DNA of 64,000 bases from assembly GCF_964355755.1 (NCBI RefSeq), contig NC_092677.1:8625001-8689000 (forward strand), in the 5' to 3' direction. A program made the position numbers and the translations under genes. Below, piece after piece: positions 24,244 to 36,775 of the stretch. The DNA is from Antedon mediterranea. Lineage: Eukaryota; Echinodermata; Crinoidea; Comatulida; Antedonidae. The notes beneath the pieces were generated by a model, which was not told the origin of the DNA, made no database searches, and was given only the letters and a program-made list of their open reading frames with translations. Every line of letters begins with the position of its first letter. The stretch's first letter is position 1.

Positions 24244-24967
24244 GGATCCAAGATTTTGGAAATATAGGGATGGGTGGCAGGCCCATAAAATTGCGAAATT
24301 GATCTTTGATATCCTAACTTGTGCATTGTAATTTAAAATTCGACTTTGATCAGTCGCCTGCGTTGTCGTTTAGGTTTTTTTTCTTACTTGGTCATTGTGT
24401 ATAATTAGTTACTCGGATAATGTTGTCTTTAGTGGGATCGGTTATACCCCGAAATTTTATCGGATAATTTAGTTTTACTGTGGAAACACGGCCTTATTGA
24501 TGAATAAACAATTGTTGTATTGCGATTGGTGTGACATGGGCTTACCCGGATCTAATACATTTTTATAAATGTGCGCACAACCTTTTTTCACCTCTCTGAA
24601 AATTAGCTTACTACAATATTTGAACAATGAATAAATTCAATTTTTTCTTTCTTTCCATTAACAACAATTTCTGCATATAATTCAATTGGTGTCATTGCAT
24701 CGTGTTTTGCCATAAATATGACGTGTGGCCAAGTTTAATAATTCGGACATTCGAATTTTAATGACCTAGATCATAATATTGACATTTATGGAATGCTAAG
24801 ATATTAAAACCATCATAATATAGATTTTACTAAATGTACATAATCGTGAAGGAATTTTAATTTAAAATATTGTATTTGTTTGCCCAAGGCCTTTTGCTTT
24901 CTAAATGGTGAGGAAGACGTCCCTTGCAAAAGATTGTAATTCAGGATACAGCGCCACCATTTTTTAA

Positions 24968-24970
24968 TCG

Positions 24971-25002
<32 letters not shown>

Positions 25003-25005
25003 ATA
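24968..25005. repeat. (AT)n microsatellite
   Basis: A run of ATAT dinucleotides next to the Penelope-like terminal repeat. Confidence 0.95.
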
Positions 25006-25011
25006 TTTTCC

Positions 25012-25220
25012 CAACCGTCACTTATTTAATACACTCACCAGGACTGAGACTCACATTGATGAAGGGCTAGTGTTGCCCGAAAGCTCTTCTAACTTTTCTG
25101 GCTGTTTACTTTATCGTTTTGATTTAGCTTTTCGCTTTTTATTTTTGTATCTCCATTGAGATCCAGCCACTGATACCCACAGCATTGTCATTTTTTTCAG
25201 TAATTTGCGTTTGGATTTAT
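25012..25220 (+). mobile_element. Penelope-like terminal repeat with hammerhead-like core
   Basis: The first 47 bp are inverted at 24195-24243. After them comes TTGATGA-A-GGGC-TAGTGTT-GCCC-GAAA at 25056-25082. This matches the hammerhead ribozyme core CUGANGA / stem II / GAAA except that the first C is T; GGGC pairs with GCCC as stem II. Penelope-like retroelements are known to carry such motifs in their terminal repeats. I could not identify convincing stem I and stem III partners, so catalytic activity is not claimed. The rest (CTCTTCTAACTTTTCTGGC to the poly-T at 25190) resembles a terminal untranslated segment. Confidence 0.5.
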
Positions 25221-28200
25221 ATATTATAAATATATATATTACCGTAGAATTCCTCTTGCACGCCTCTATTCTGGAGAAAACCCTCTATTCTATTGAGAGG
25301 ACATTTTGCCGTGACACCGAGGAGTGAAACTAATGAACTTATATATGGCCAGCTCTTATTCTGGCGTAAGCCACTTAATCACGACGCGATGATCATCCTA
25401 ACTGTTTTTTTCTTCTTTTTTTTTCTTGTAGTTCATATATCTGTGTGTGGAAAATAAATAAATGAAACAAACAAACAAAACTGTAGATTCGCTTGTCGCT
25501 TTACTTTCGTTGCACCTTCGTCGTTTCGTTGAGTTCACACAAGAATATCTAACAACAGGACACTGAGCTCGCCTTGCCAAGAAGGCTCTCTTATGTCTGG
25601 TTGCGTCAAATACCAACACTAAATATGTGCATATTCTCCGCGGCGCGCAGTGTCTGTTAAGAAGCGTGAAACAAACCCTTTCAGGAGTTCATGTTCATGT
25701 TGGTAGATTGCCAATTTGGAAATATGTCTTTACGGACAATTTTTTAGGTCCCGATGGTGTACGTCCCAGAGGTAAAGTGATATCAGAATGAATGGGGAGG
25801 TATCTCTTTGATTGTCTGTGCATCCGGAACGTATTCACATTATATAACTTTTTTATAACCTCATTAACAAAATCATTCAATTATCACGAATATTTATATT
25901 ATAAACTACATAACAATTTTTTAATAATCCATTAAATAATTAACCTATATAATAGAGATTAACCCATAATTTACTTGTACTTGAAATGTGCAATCCGTTC
26001 GCGTTGAGAGAGATCAAAATTCAAATAATTGCAACAGAATGTATTGACATATTGCTTCGTTAATTAGCTTGCTTCGTTGACTTGAATGTAAAATAGTAAA
26101 TCTCTATAGAGCCCGGAGTGGTAATGCGGATCGATGTTGTCCTATCACCATGTATTATAATTCCAGTTCATGTTTACATGTATTTATGTGGGGTACGGTA
26201 ATCCCGAGGTAAAATGTAAAAAACGTCAACAAAATCATTGCTGCACACAGCTTGTGATTATATAGGTGGGTACCCACTAATTTTAACATGCCCTCGATTT
26301 TAAATCACTATGGTGATGCATTACAAATAACAAACGCCTTTCTAATTTGATTTGATAAACTAGGCTGAATAATTTTCCATCTTTAAATACAGCCTATACA
26401 TCGGGACTCAATGAATCCCCTGTCATTCATGGATGGCCATCTAAAAAGCACAGGCCTACATTATAATATTTCCCCGCATTTGTTTTCAAATGTAGCCGTA
26501 ATAGCTCGATTCCCTTAAGTGTGACTGCTGATTTGGGCTGTACCAAAGGATCATGTCTACTTTTACTTTTATTCAGGACTAATTTGAAGCCACGCCCTGT
26601 AGATGTATACTTTAAAACACGTTTTTTCCCATTAAAAAAATATTTTGTTATATGTTATGTGATTACGTCCCCAGTAATTGATCTTATTTAACCAAATAAC
26701 CCGAATTGCATACCATCAAGAATAGTACGCAGTATAGATGTTACGCACCGTCAAATAATGTTTTTACATCATGTAAATATTTTTCACTCTAGAGGATATG
26801 ATATCTATACTTATTCATACTGTAGAATTATTTGTAGCTTTCTTGGTCACAGTCGATGGAACCCATCAAGACCACTGAGGCTACAGCGCTTGCGTTTGAT
26901 GTTTGAATTCATGTGAATAACATATTTATGTTAATTTAGAGCCGTATATATTAGTTGTATCAAAACATAGTGTTTGTATAGAGGTGCGATTCTTTGGTCC
27001 CATAACGCTGAAACCCAAGATAAAATGTTACGTCGTTATAGTGTTTTTATCCCTCACATCATGGTGTAATAATCTATTTATGTTATTTTTAACCTATACT
27101 TATAATGGTTTATCCAAGCTTGGTCGTGTTTCTATAGAGATGCGATCCAATTTAATAGTTATTCTAATAATACTACAAAAATATCTAGGATTTTTGGATC
27201 TTCTATAATTGCGCGAAACCATACAATGAATAACCGTGATTAATAAAAAAAAATTCTTAACTCAATATATCACACGGAGAGATTCAGAATTCTGCAATCA
27301 ATGCTTAAAAACAACTTTCCGTCTCCACGTAGTTTTTTTTATTAAGTTTAATTGTATCGATTTGTTCATTCTTGCTGGTTATTCTTTTTTAAACGAAATG
27401 AACAGGCTCTCAAGTTTGTTTGTTTGTTTGTTTGTCTGTCGTGTTGTTTGGAAATGATTAAATTATTTTGATTTATATCAGGTTTTGTATCTAAAAACTT
27501 GAAATAAAAATATCGCTTTACAATAAAAAAAATATTTATAGGTAGCCGAACCTGTTAAGTTCAGTGCATGATAAGGAACAAATTTAAGCAAATTCCGTGA
27601 TACAGCGTCTTATATGTTTCACATGTGATGCCCGTATCATAGTCCCTAACCTGATCTAGTATTATGTAGGCAAACAGTACATAAATACAATAACATTTTT
27701 ATACCATCGTAATGTTCAAATGAACTTTGACTTTTAAATTCTAGTACGTTGACTATGCTGACAAATTAGCTCTGTAGCCTACATTTTGTGTCCTCTAAAG
27801 CGAAGATATAATGGAGAAATTATTTATCTTGCTTCCGGATTTAAAAATGCGTAATGATCAATTAAATTGCTGAAAGCCAAAGGAATGAGAACACTGAATG
27901 ACTGTAGGAAATGAAGGTAAATGTGTTACGTAAATATGGTAGATTGAATATAAAGACCTATATCATAACACAAAACCACGATGTATTCGCTTGTAACATT
28001 TGTGATTTGAATTGAGTAATTTTGCCGGACTTTGCTTGCCATACTTGTCTTTCCCAATAAGAGGAGGCTTAAAAAATGTTGGTCAACATTCATGATACGA
28101 CTCGTGGGAGGAAAAGATGATGCTGAAGCGATTCCTCTCCAAAATTCCATTTTTACAACGGTAAAAATTTGAGTGGAATAATTTCTAAAAACCTGAAATT

Positions 28201-30250
28201 AATATCTAGGTTCTGTACAGATTGATATACCATGATTTGAAATTGTCTCAATTAGGTGTAGGTCTAGTGTTTATAAAAAGAAGCGTTCACACATTTCGGA
28301 TTTCGAATAAAACGTGTTACTCACAAATAGGTTTACCTTTAATACTTTTAATTACTTTCGAATAAAGCGATTGACCGAACGTTTTACGTAAGTGAGATTG
28401 CCTAAATCATTCGATGAGTCTCTCTAAAGGATCCGATTTTAGCATTAAGAAAAGTTAATTTAACCTGTCTGAAAGTTCGACAAACTCCATATACGTCGGC
28501 TCTTTCGCAAACTTACATTTCAGACCGCTGATTTGTAGATTTGTCTTATGGCGATATTAGATTCACTAGGGTCGCCATGTTTTCAAAGTATTCGAGTATA
28601 CTTTTCATTGCCCACATGAAAACAATTTTAGCTCGATAATTGAGAGAATGTACCGAAGTGTCGGCTTGACGCGACACCGACATGAAGCGACATTCAAGGG
28701 ATAAAAGCCTAATGTTATTTCATCGATGTTGGCACCATTTTTACAGCAGAAGAAAGCAATTGCAATGCTTCCTTTTAACATTAAAATGATTAGAATAATA
28801 AACGTTAGAAAACAGCCGTCGATATTCTCGCCCTAGTGGACGTTCACATTGCAAACATTTTAAATCGAGCCTAAGAAAGGTGAGAATAGATTCGATGTAA
28901 TCTAAACCTTGAACTGAAAAAAAGGAGATGACATTTGTTACACGGTCATAAATACGAATATTTTTGTATTCTGAAATAGCATTGGTAATCCTCGATTTGT
29001 CTGCTGCATACAATGACAACGGTCATTAACATTGCCTACAAAGATGTTGACAGCAAAGCGATGCATTTTATAGATATCATTTTTTATGTACGATTGCATT
29101 AATATTTTATATAGATATGCGAGTTAAGTGTATAACGTTATACCCTTCATTAAACAAAATAGTTGCAGAAATTAATGTTGAACTAACGACATGAAGTAAA
29201 CCAACGCATGTAAAAAAAACCAGGTCAAGACTAGAACAGAGTTTTTTACAAATACACTTGGACAAAATTCTTGATTAAGTTCGTATTAATAATGTAACAA
29301 ATTATTTCAATCCAATTATTTTTATCATGCCGGAGGGAAAGATGAATGCGATTGTTTCAGTATTGCTTAAAACTAATGCTGACGATGTATAATGCAGAAA
29401 GAATATAAATATCCTTATACATAAAATAATCGTGAGATGATGCATTGAAAAGTTGCTTAAAATCAAGTTTGGTTTTTCGATTAATTGTGCATTTCAATTA
29501 AGTTTTCGTATTACATATTAGAAATTGAGTTATTTTTAATTTTAATAATAATTCTGTCCCAAAGGCTGATATTTTGGATTATTCCGAAATAATAATATAC
29601 TGCATTTAAAATGTAGCTTGCGCACATGCCGTGGTTGGCAATAATGTACTGCGTTAAGGCGAGTTGTTAGAATGCATTGCGTGTAGCCTATTGTCGCGGA
29701 TCACACTTACTACTTCCCTACATTTTCACTGATACGCAGGACAATACTTAATTGAATCGCTCCACCATGTGTAATAACTTATTTATTGCTTTAAATTCTA
29801 TTTTAATATTATTTTTTTTAAATGTCTAAATTTATTTTCATTTTATTGTTGATGACGTTAGGTTTGTTAATAGACCTAAAGGGTTTTCTTTAACAAAAAA
29901 GTTTACAGGCACTCTGTGAAACAGGTTAATGGATTTCCAGAACCGATGGAGTGTGACGAATGTCTACTCACAGATTTAGCTACATTTATCTTTATATATT
30001 TATGTCACCATTTGCTGTTTGGATTCAAATGTGTTTAAATATATTTAGACGGTACTAGAGCATACTATCTTGTAAAATAGGCTAAAGATTTTTGCGGAAC
30101 CCACTCGGTTAATCGTAACAATTTACAATACCGTAGTCATGTTAATTAAAATATTAGCCTCCCTGTTACACATTTGGTATAGGACGACTTCTTCATGTCC
30201 CTTACAGACATTGTATAAGTAAACCATTCATAACTCTTAGTTCTACTTTA
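25221..30250. other. 5-kb unassigned region
   Basis: AT-rich DNA without recognisable genes, tandem arrays or paired inverted repeats beyond short chance ones. There is a (TTTG)n run near 27415-27436. Short open frames (for example 25398-25619 and 28741-29019 on minus) show no family motifs. It could be intron or intergenic sequence. Confidence 0.45.
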
Positions 30251-30354
30251 AACAAGGCCATATACATGGCTGCAGTCGCGTGCTCAAGTTAGTGTTTACC
30301 GACCAACCGACCGACATAGTGAGCTGTAGAGTCGCGTTGGACGCAACTAAAAAT
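30251..30354 (-). mobile_element. GTCGGT-type MITE, compact copy 2
   Basis: About 104 bp, from AACAAGGCCATATACATGGC to GTCGCGTTGGACGCAACTAA. It has both ends of the family (the GGCCATATA-TGGC palindrome at one end, the AGTCGCGT hairpin at the other) without the ~600-bp interior seen at 42597-43352. It may be the minimal mobile form. Confidence 0.75.
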
Positions 30355-30394
30355 GGATATACTTCATAAAGTTGAACCATAAAGCGAATATTAA

Positions 30395-30480
30395 TCCATT
30401 GCTTGTGATTGGTCACATTACTTAATTTGCTCTTAAATGTCCTTGCATTGCGTTCCAGCGAGAACCAATCAAGTTGATTA
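30395..30480. mobile_element. CGCAACGCAA-type MITE, partial copy
   Basis: GATTGGTCACATTACTTAAT then CCTTGCATTGCGTTCC and AGAACCAA correspond to the right half of the palindromic family best seen at 39332-39462. Confidence 0.6.
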
Positions 30481-31350
30481 TGGTAGCGATAGCGTTTGTT
30501 ATCAAATACCCTGCTATCCAGGTCTGGACCTCAATTCAAATAATCTAGTTCTTATTGGACTCAAACAAAGAGGTTTCTCATTTTCAGAAAAGAGCCAAAT
30601 CTGAAGTCTCTTACATCTTTACATCAAAGAAAAGCTATATATTTTGGTATAATTGACGATATGCTTTTCCAATCTAGGCCTATTGGGTGTATTCTCAAAC
30701 AATTGACAGATTTGAATATTGAGTACGACGTTACTGGAACAGCCAACTACGTTTGTAGGTTAATGTGTGCTTTGATTGAAGACTTTCCATATAAATGTTG
30801 ATAATCTTAAAATAAAGTTACTTTAAATACATTCGGGATATCCGTAATTTTTGCTCTACTTTTAGGAAATAAATTTAGTCAAATGTAGTTCATCAAAAGT
30901 CAACTAGTGGCTATACACTACCACTCAATTCTCTCTAAATTGTCTTAGTTTTATTTATCTTGGGAAAGGTACGGAATACAACATATTTCGACACTATATT
31001 ATTAGAAATAAATGTATTGATTTGTTTTGGCAGCAATTGGATCTTTTAGAAGTAATTAATTATTTATTTATTTACCTACGGTATTTTAATTTTGTTTCGT
31101 CAAAAAAAAAACCACAGCATCACACTAAGTAATCGGGAATACATTATTATGCGTACGTCACTACCGTATCGAAAGTATGTGATTTATTGATATCTGATTA
31201 TTGATTACAATTATGAATTACAGAATTCAAACTTTCAAATTTTGATTATTTTAAATTGTTGCTTGTAATAGCATGGTTTTACTATGAAGCAATTATTAAT
31301 TTTTAATATGTTTAAATGCTGTTCAGTATTTTTATATCAAACATTCAATT
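30481..31350. other. Unassigned, no gene seen
   Basis: AT-rich sequence with no supported feature. Confidence 0.4.
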
Positions 31351-31355
31351 CTTGG

Positions 31356-31482
31356 TAAAACTGGATAAAGTTGGGTTAACTTTTGATTAAACTAGATCAA
31401 GTTGTATTAACTCGGATATACAACTAGATCAAGTTGGATTAACTTGAATGAAACTGGATCAAGTTGGATTAAAGAATTGGAT
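31356..31482. repeat. ~31-bp imperfect tandem repeat
   Basis: Four diverged units of the type AAACTAGATCAAGTTGGATT followed by AACTxGxAT. Similar degraded TTGAATTAACACGAGTTAGG sequence continues at about 33005-33060, so the TU-like element seems to have inserted into this repeat. Confidence 0.75.
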
Positions 31483-31532
31483 GAATGTTGGATTGATATG
31501 AATTAATATATTACACCTGAGGGGGTGCAGGT

Positions 31533-32965
31533 CAAGTCGGCCCTAAACCGTCTCGGCCAAAGTCAAGTCGGCCCCACGTCAAGTCGGCCCCAAGTCAACT
31601 CGGCCCCAAGTCAACTCGGCCCCAAGTCAACTCGGCCCCAAGTCAACTCGGCCTCACGTCAACTCGGCCAAAAACTAATCGGTCAACTCAGCCACAATAA
31701 AGTATGGAACGCAAAATTGCTTAATATTATTATGATTCTTACTATCCACGCTTTAAAAAAAATTAAGAAATAAAAAAAACAAGAAATATTTCTTACAAAA
31801 AACGCTGCTCGCTTATATTGACGTGACTGTTTTAAAGATATATTGTCCCTCTAAAAAATATTTTTTATTTCAAATTTGTTTTTGAATGTGTCATTTTATT
31901 GTCACATAAGTTATTTTACCTGAAAAAATGTAATTAAAGGCAAAAAATACTTCAATTGTCTGTCAGACAATGTGGTTTTTGAGTTATAATAATTAAACGT
32001 TTCTTTTCTCTTTTTATAATGTGAATTTTGTTACAGAAGTGAATAACTTTGATATGAAACAGACTCAAGTTTATTTTATTGCTAAGGTCAAGTCTGGGGG
32101 TCACTTCATCACACCTTAAAGATACTTCAAGTGTGAAGTATCATATTACAAACAAAAACTTTCATGGACTGTTTTGATAATAATTCAATGATTATCTGAC
32201 AGCGAAATACAATATTGTCATGGGACTCATAAATACCAGAAATGCAGCTGGTACCTATAAATTATAGTCGAGTTTCCATTTTAGCAAAAATGTCAAAGTG
32301 TAGTACTATAACTGCTGCTTGATTTCATCTAATACATGAGTCATCTCGTGTGACGTAGCGGGCTAGAGCAGCAGCGTGATAATATAATTAAATAATATCA
32401 TATAAAAAAATGAACTCATTGCCGATATGAATATAAGTACCCGCGTATTATAAAAACACGTGCCAGTACCGCATTTTAGTAAATCGAAGACGGAGGCCTA
32501 CGTTCCACCATTTGGCCATAGAAAAAAAAGGGGAATCCCCCGGTCAGTGAAAACACGTAGCAGTTGTAGATATCGAAAAAGCTGCCAGAGGCGCAGGGAG
32601 GCGCAGCTACGAATTGTTTTCAATTGTGCAATTTGAAATGTTATTTAAACGTAAATAAAGGAAAGTTGGTGAAATCATTCCTTTTTTTTTGCTAAATATA
32701 TTATTGTCTAAATATTAATATTCATTAAAAGTCAGAATTATTTATAGTTAAAAAATTGTGAAGAAATATTATTTTATCAATCCCCTTCATTTGCACTTTT
32801 TGCGTTCCATACTTTAACGGGGCTGAGTTGACCGATTATTTTTTGGCCGAGTTGACGTGAGGCCGAGTTGACTTGAGGCCGAGTTGACTTGAGGCCGACT
32901 TGACTTGGGGCAGACTTGACTTGGGGCCGACTTGACTTTGGCCGAGACGGTTTAGGGCCGACTTG
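31533..32965. mobile_element. TU-like foldback element with tandem-repeat inverted ends
   Basis: About 1,433 bp. The left end (31533-31716) is a tandem array of CAAGTCAACTCGGCCC (16 bp) and variants, preceded by a unit reading CCTAAACCGTCTCGGCC. The right end (32797-32965) is its reverse complement, with the same unit order and the same inner border (AGTATGGAACGCAAAA / TTTTTGCGTTCCATACT). Sea-urchin TU elements are described as having outer inverted-repeat domains made of ~15-bp tandem repeats, so the architecture matches. The interior is AT-rich, has no transposase, and contains a piece of the GGGACAATAC MITE family. No target duplication was recognised. Confidence 0.85.
31832..32010 (+). 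mobile_element. GGGACAATAC-type MITE, left part
   Basis: TTTTAAAGATATATTGTCCC, followed later by TTCAATTGTCTGTCAGACAA, matches the left end and interior of 61358-61803. No right end was seen. It is nested in the TU-like element. Confidence 0.55.
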
Positions 32966-32999
32966 GATCGAAATCGGATGAGGATATGAGTGCAAGTGG

Positions 33000-33799
33000 C
33001 TAAATTTGAATTAACACGAGTTAGGTTGAAATTGAGTTAATAAAACTAAGGTTAATTGGATAGACAAAAATGTATAACAATAATCATCATTGTTTAATTT
33101 GAGTTTATCGCATAACCTACTTTAATGTAACAGAATGAGTTTTTTCAACCAACCTAAGTTCTTTTTAAATATCAATGGTGTTCCTCCAATTTGAAAAATT
33201 CTAAATGTTCGTGAATGTGCAGAATATGTGCAGTTAAAAGTGATTGTACAACGCTTATGTTATGGTGTATAAATGCACTTGCAGTACTAGTACCGTACTG
33301 TACTGTACATTGATTATATATTTGTTTCAAAAGGTCATTGGACATGATTATGTGTTATTAGTGAGAATGTATTGACATTTGGAAACATAGACCCACGCAA
33401 AGCATGGATCTACGGCGTTGGGGATTTTGACTTGTCCTTCCTATGACGTTAAAACTACAGTTCTCTTGTAATATGTCAGTTTGGTGTTTTTAGTTGTTTT
33501 TCCTCCAGCTAAACGACAATATTATGCGTTTGAATTCCAGAAAGATTGATAGAACAAGTTGGAATTTCTAAAATTTGATCAATATTTTCATGTAGACCGT
33601 CTTTTAGAATTGTTCCGTATAGTAGATATTACAACTCAGAAGATTACCCGGCGGTATATAGGCCTATAGAGTAGAAGCCTTATTAAAGGAACACCTCCAG
33701 GGTCAAATTAACTGGAGTGTCCCTCAATAGGTATGTCCCAGGGGATGGGTTATACACTGAATAGATGTTTTAGTAAATTAAAATTCGACATTACCGGAC
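33000..33799. other. Unassigned, small hairpin only
   Basis: No gene. GGAACACCTCCAG / CTGGAGTGTCCC at about 33689-33724 forms a small imperfect hairpin. Confidence 0.4.
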
Positions 33800-33940
33800 T
33801 AAAGAATGGTTCCTACTTCGACCAATCACATGCGACAGTTCGGATCACCCATCTCGTCGTGATTGGTTAAATTAGTTGTTTTATCTTTACTTACGGTGAG
33901 CTAAGTCATTGCGTTGCATCCAACTGGGAATCAAACTTCG
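33800..33940. mobile_element. CGCAACGCAA-type MITE, diverged copy
   Basis: Ordered blocks GGACTAAAGAATGGTTCC, ACCAATCACATGCGACAGTT, GTGATTGGTTAAATTAG and ATTGCGTTGCATCCAACTGG reproduce the palindromic plan of the family. Confidence 0.7.
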
Positions 33941-34046
33941 TCTGTGTAAGGGTGACGTAGCCTGTCTTTGATAGATTGTTTTTCTCGGAAATTCAGTTTA
34001 TCGTGGGAACGAAACTTTCATTTAAATGTAGTACGTAAAGAAATAT

Positions 34047-34047
34047 G

Positions 34048-34090
<43 letters not shown>
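34047..34090. repeat. (TA)n microsatellite
   Basis: About 20 TA dinucleotides. Confidence 0.97.
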
Positions 34091-35084
34091 GTTGTATTTT
34101 TACGTGCACCGAATTTCATACATTTAGCATTAGATCAGACATTGCAATATTCGGGAACTTAAATATATAAATTGTAGCATTCAACACCTGTTTCATATCA
34201 ACATGTCAATAACATGTCGCATCACAGTTTCAGTATTATGTTTTTAAAAGTCCTTACAAATCAAATTCGACAAGACTTAAGATATCTACGTGTTTATTTG
34301 TAAATGACTGGAAACATAATGGATTTAATAAATTGACAGGTAAAGTTAAGCAGTTTAGATGCATACGCTATATTTATAGACAGGTTCCATTTCTGAAAAA
34401 ACGGCCTAGAAAACGAATCAAGAAGCATTTTTGGGTAGAAGCTGGGATCCACTTGATTTAGGATATTTCGACCTCGCTGATTACGAATATGGCGGATCCC
34501 AAGCGAAATTCGGCCATCTAAGCCCTTAATTTGCATAATTAAAAATGGCGGCCATTTTTTATAATTACCCTAATATCTCGAGAACCACTAGTCACAGATA
34601 ATTAATTTTGGTGTCAAAATGTTTTAAATATATGTTTTTATATTCACTTTAATGACACATTTTCTAAAAAAATGGATGCAAGTCTTATTTCTGACATTTT
34701 GACCTTTGACCTTGATTTATCGTATCTCAGTAACCAATAATCGGAGAGACACGAAATAGGGCTCAAATTGTTCAGAAACTATACATTCATATTTATTATA
34801 ATAAACTGTTTTTACAAAAAATGGCCGATTCTACAACTATTGACCTTTGAACTATTAGTCAAATATAATAATATAACTCTGAAAATGTTGGTCTTATGAT
34901 ATTTTTTTTCTTTTTAAATTGTTTTAAGTGTTTCTATTCAGTCTAATGGCACATTTTGTACAAGAATGACCGATAGTATGGTTATTGACCTTTACAGCAT
35001 AGGCCTACTGTATAATATAATATAATTGCATAACTATGAAATTATTTATACACAATAATAATTAGTAAAATTATAAAATTCACT

Positions 35085-35860
35085 GCCATCAAATATGATG
35101 TATTATGATTTATGTATATTTAAAAAAAAAATGAACATGCAAGTTACATTTGGAAATTACCTGCTATCAATATGATGGAGTATGATTATAGATTTTTAAA
35201 GATGTGAACAGTCAGCAACATTTGGAAATTACCTGCCATCAATATGATGGATTATGATTATAGATTTAAAAAATAATTTGAACACGTCAGCTACATTTGG
35301 AAATTTGGAAATTACCTGCTATCAATATGATGGATTATGATTGTATAGGTTTGAAAGAAAATGTGAACACGTAAGCTACATTTGAAAATTACCTGCCATC
35401 AATATGATGGATTATGATTTTAGATTTTTAAAGATGTGAACACGTAAGCTACATTTGAAAATTACCTGCCATCAATATGATGGATTATGATTATAGATTT
35501 AAAAAATAATTTGAACACGTCAGCTACATTTGGAAATTTGGAAATTACCTGCTATCAATATGATGGATTATGATTGTATAGGTTTGAAAGAAAATGTGAA
35601 CACGTAAGCTACATTTGAAAATTACCTGCCATCAATATGATGGATTATGATTTTAGATTTTTAAAGATGTGAACACGTAAGCTACATTTGAAAATTACCT
35701 GCCATCAATATGATGGATTATGATTATAGATTTAAAAAACAATTTGAACACGTCAGCTACATTTGGAAATTTGGAAATTACCTGCCATCAATATGATGGA
35801 TTACGATTGTATATGTTTGAAAGAAAATGTAAACACGTAAGCTACATTTGGAATGAACAT
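35085..35860 (+). repeat. Tandem array with 233-bp trimer period, left arm
   Basis: Units contain ACCTGCCATCAATATGATGG, in which CCATCA-ATA-TGATGG is a small hairpin. Successive unit starts (35232, 35315, 35392, 35465, 35548, 35625, 35699, 35782) give repeating spacings of about 83, 77 and 73 bp. The higher-order unit is therefore a 233-bp trimer. Confidence 0.9.
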
Positions 35861-35870
35861 CTTAAGGGCA

Positions 35871-36222
35871 TCAGTTTTGATCATTCATGCAAAGGTTTCC
35901 GTCATCTTTAGCGTTGTTACAGCAGCATAAAGCTGTATATGGTAGTTTTGACTTCTTGCACCTACATCTATTGGTTATGCATCGTGTTTTGCGTCCACAA
36001 TAAATCATCTCTAACGAAAGAGTAGGAATAGCTTCATTTTTCAGAAGCACTGGTTGAAGTTTACCATTAGATAGCTCCCAACCAAAATCTGTTGGTGATG
36101 GCAAATGCTGGATATTGGCGATACAGCTTTTTTCCATACGAGTGCTTGGAAGTGTGCTCTTTTTATATGTTGGTGCACTGCATAGCTTGTTGGAGGTAAT
36201 GCCTCTGGTTTTGTTTTTCCAA
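35871..36222 (-). pseudogene. CXC-type cysteine-rich gene tail, frameshifted
   Basis: Minus strand. From 36222 one frame gives FGKTKPEALPPTSYAVHQHI followed by KRAHFQALVW. At an A6 run near 36130 the sense passes to a second frame, with NIQHLPSPTDFGWELSNGKL, then a cysteine cluster CGRKTRCITNRCRCKKSK, ALCCC, and a stop near 35871. The order LPPT..A..xH..RA..Q...W, then LP.P...GW, then C-x5-C-x4-C-x-C with a final cysteine group recalls the C-terminus of a widespread animal family of uncharacterised, often repeat-associated proteins. Its cysteines resemble Tesmin/TSO1 CXC domains. That comparison is from memory. The single frameshift and lack of upstream coding sequence suggest a captured fragment carried by the foldback element. 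Confidence 0.6.
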
Positions 36223-36775
36223 ATGTAGCTTACGTGTTCACATTATCTTTCAAACCTATACAATCATAATCCATCATATTGATGGCAGGTAATTTCCAAA
36301 TGTAGCTGACGTGTTCAAATTCTTTTTTAAATCTATAATCATAATCCATCATATTGATGGCAGGTAATTTTCAAATGTAGCTTACGTGTTCACATTTTCT
36401 TTTAAATCTATACAATCATAATCCATCATATTGATAGCAGGTAATTTCCAAATTTCCAAATGTAGCTGACGTGCTACAATTCTTTTTTAAATCTATAATC
36501 ATAATCTATCATATTGATGGTGCAGGTAATTTTCAAATGTAGCTTACGTGTTCAAATTCTTTTTTAAATCTATAATCATAATCCATCATATTGATGGCAG
36601 GTAATTTCCAAATGTAGCTGACATGTTCACATTTAAAAAAATCTATAATCATACTCCATCATATTGATGGCAGGTAATTTCAAATTTCAAGAAATGTAAC
36701 TTGCGTGTTCAAATTTTTTTTTAATCTATATAAATAAATCATAATACATCATATTTGATGGCAGTGAATTTTATA
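36222..36775 (-). repeat. Tandem array, right arm (inverted)
   Basis: Reverse-complement units of the left-arm array (CCATCATATTGATGGCAGGT). There are fewer units and some length differences, so the arms have changed copy number independently. Confidence 0.9.

Noticed and set aside
31525-31773. 82-codon frame (also minus 32777-32995) encoding QVNSA..LG-type repeats
   Set aside because: Translation of the 16-bp tandem repeats in the TU-like element's ends.
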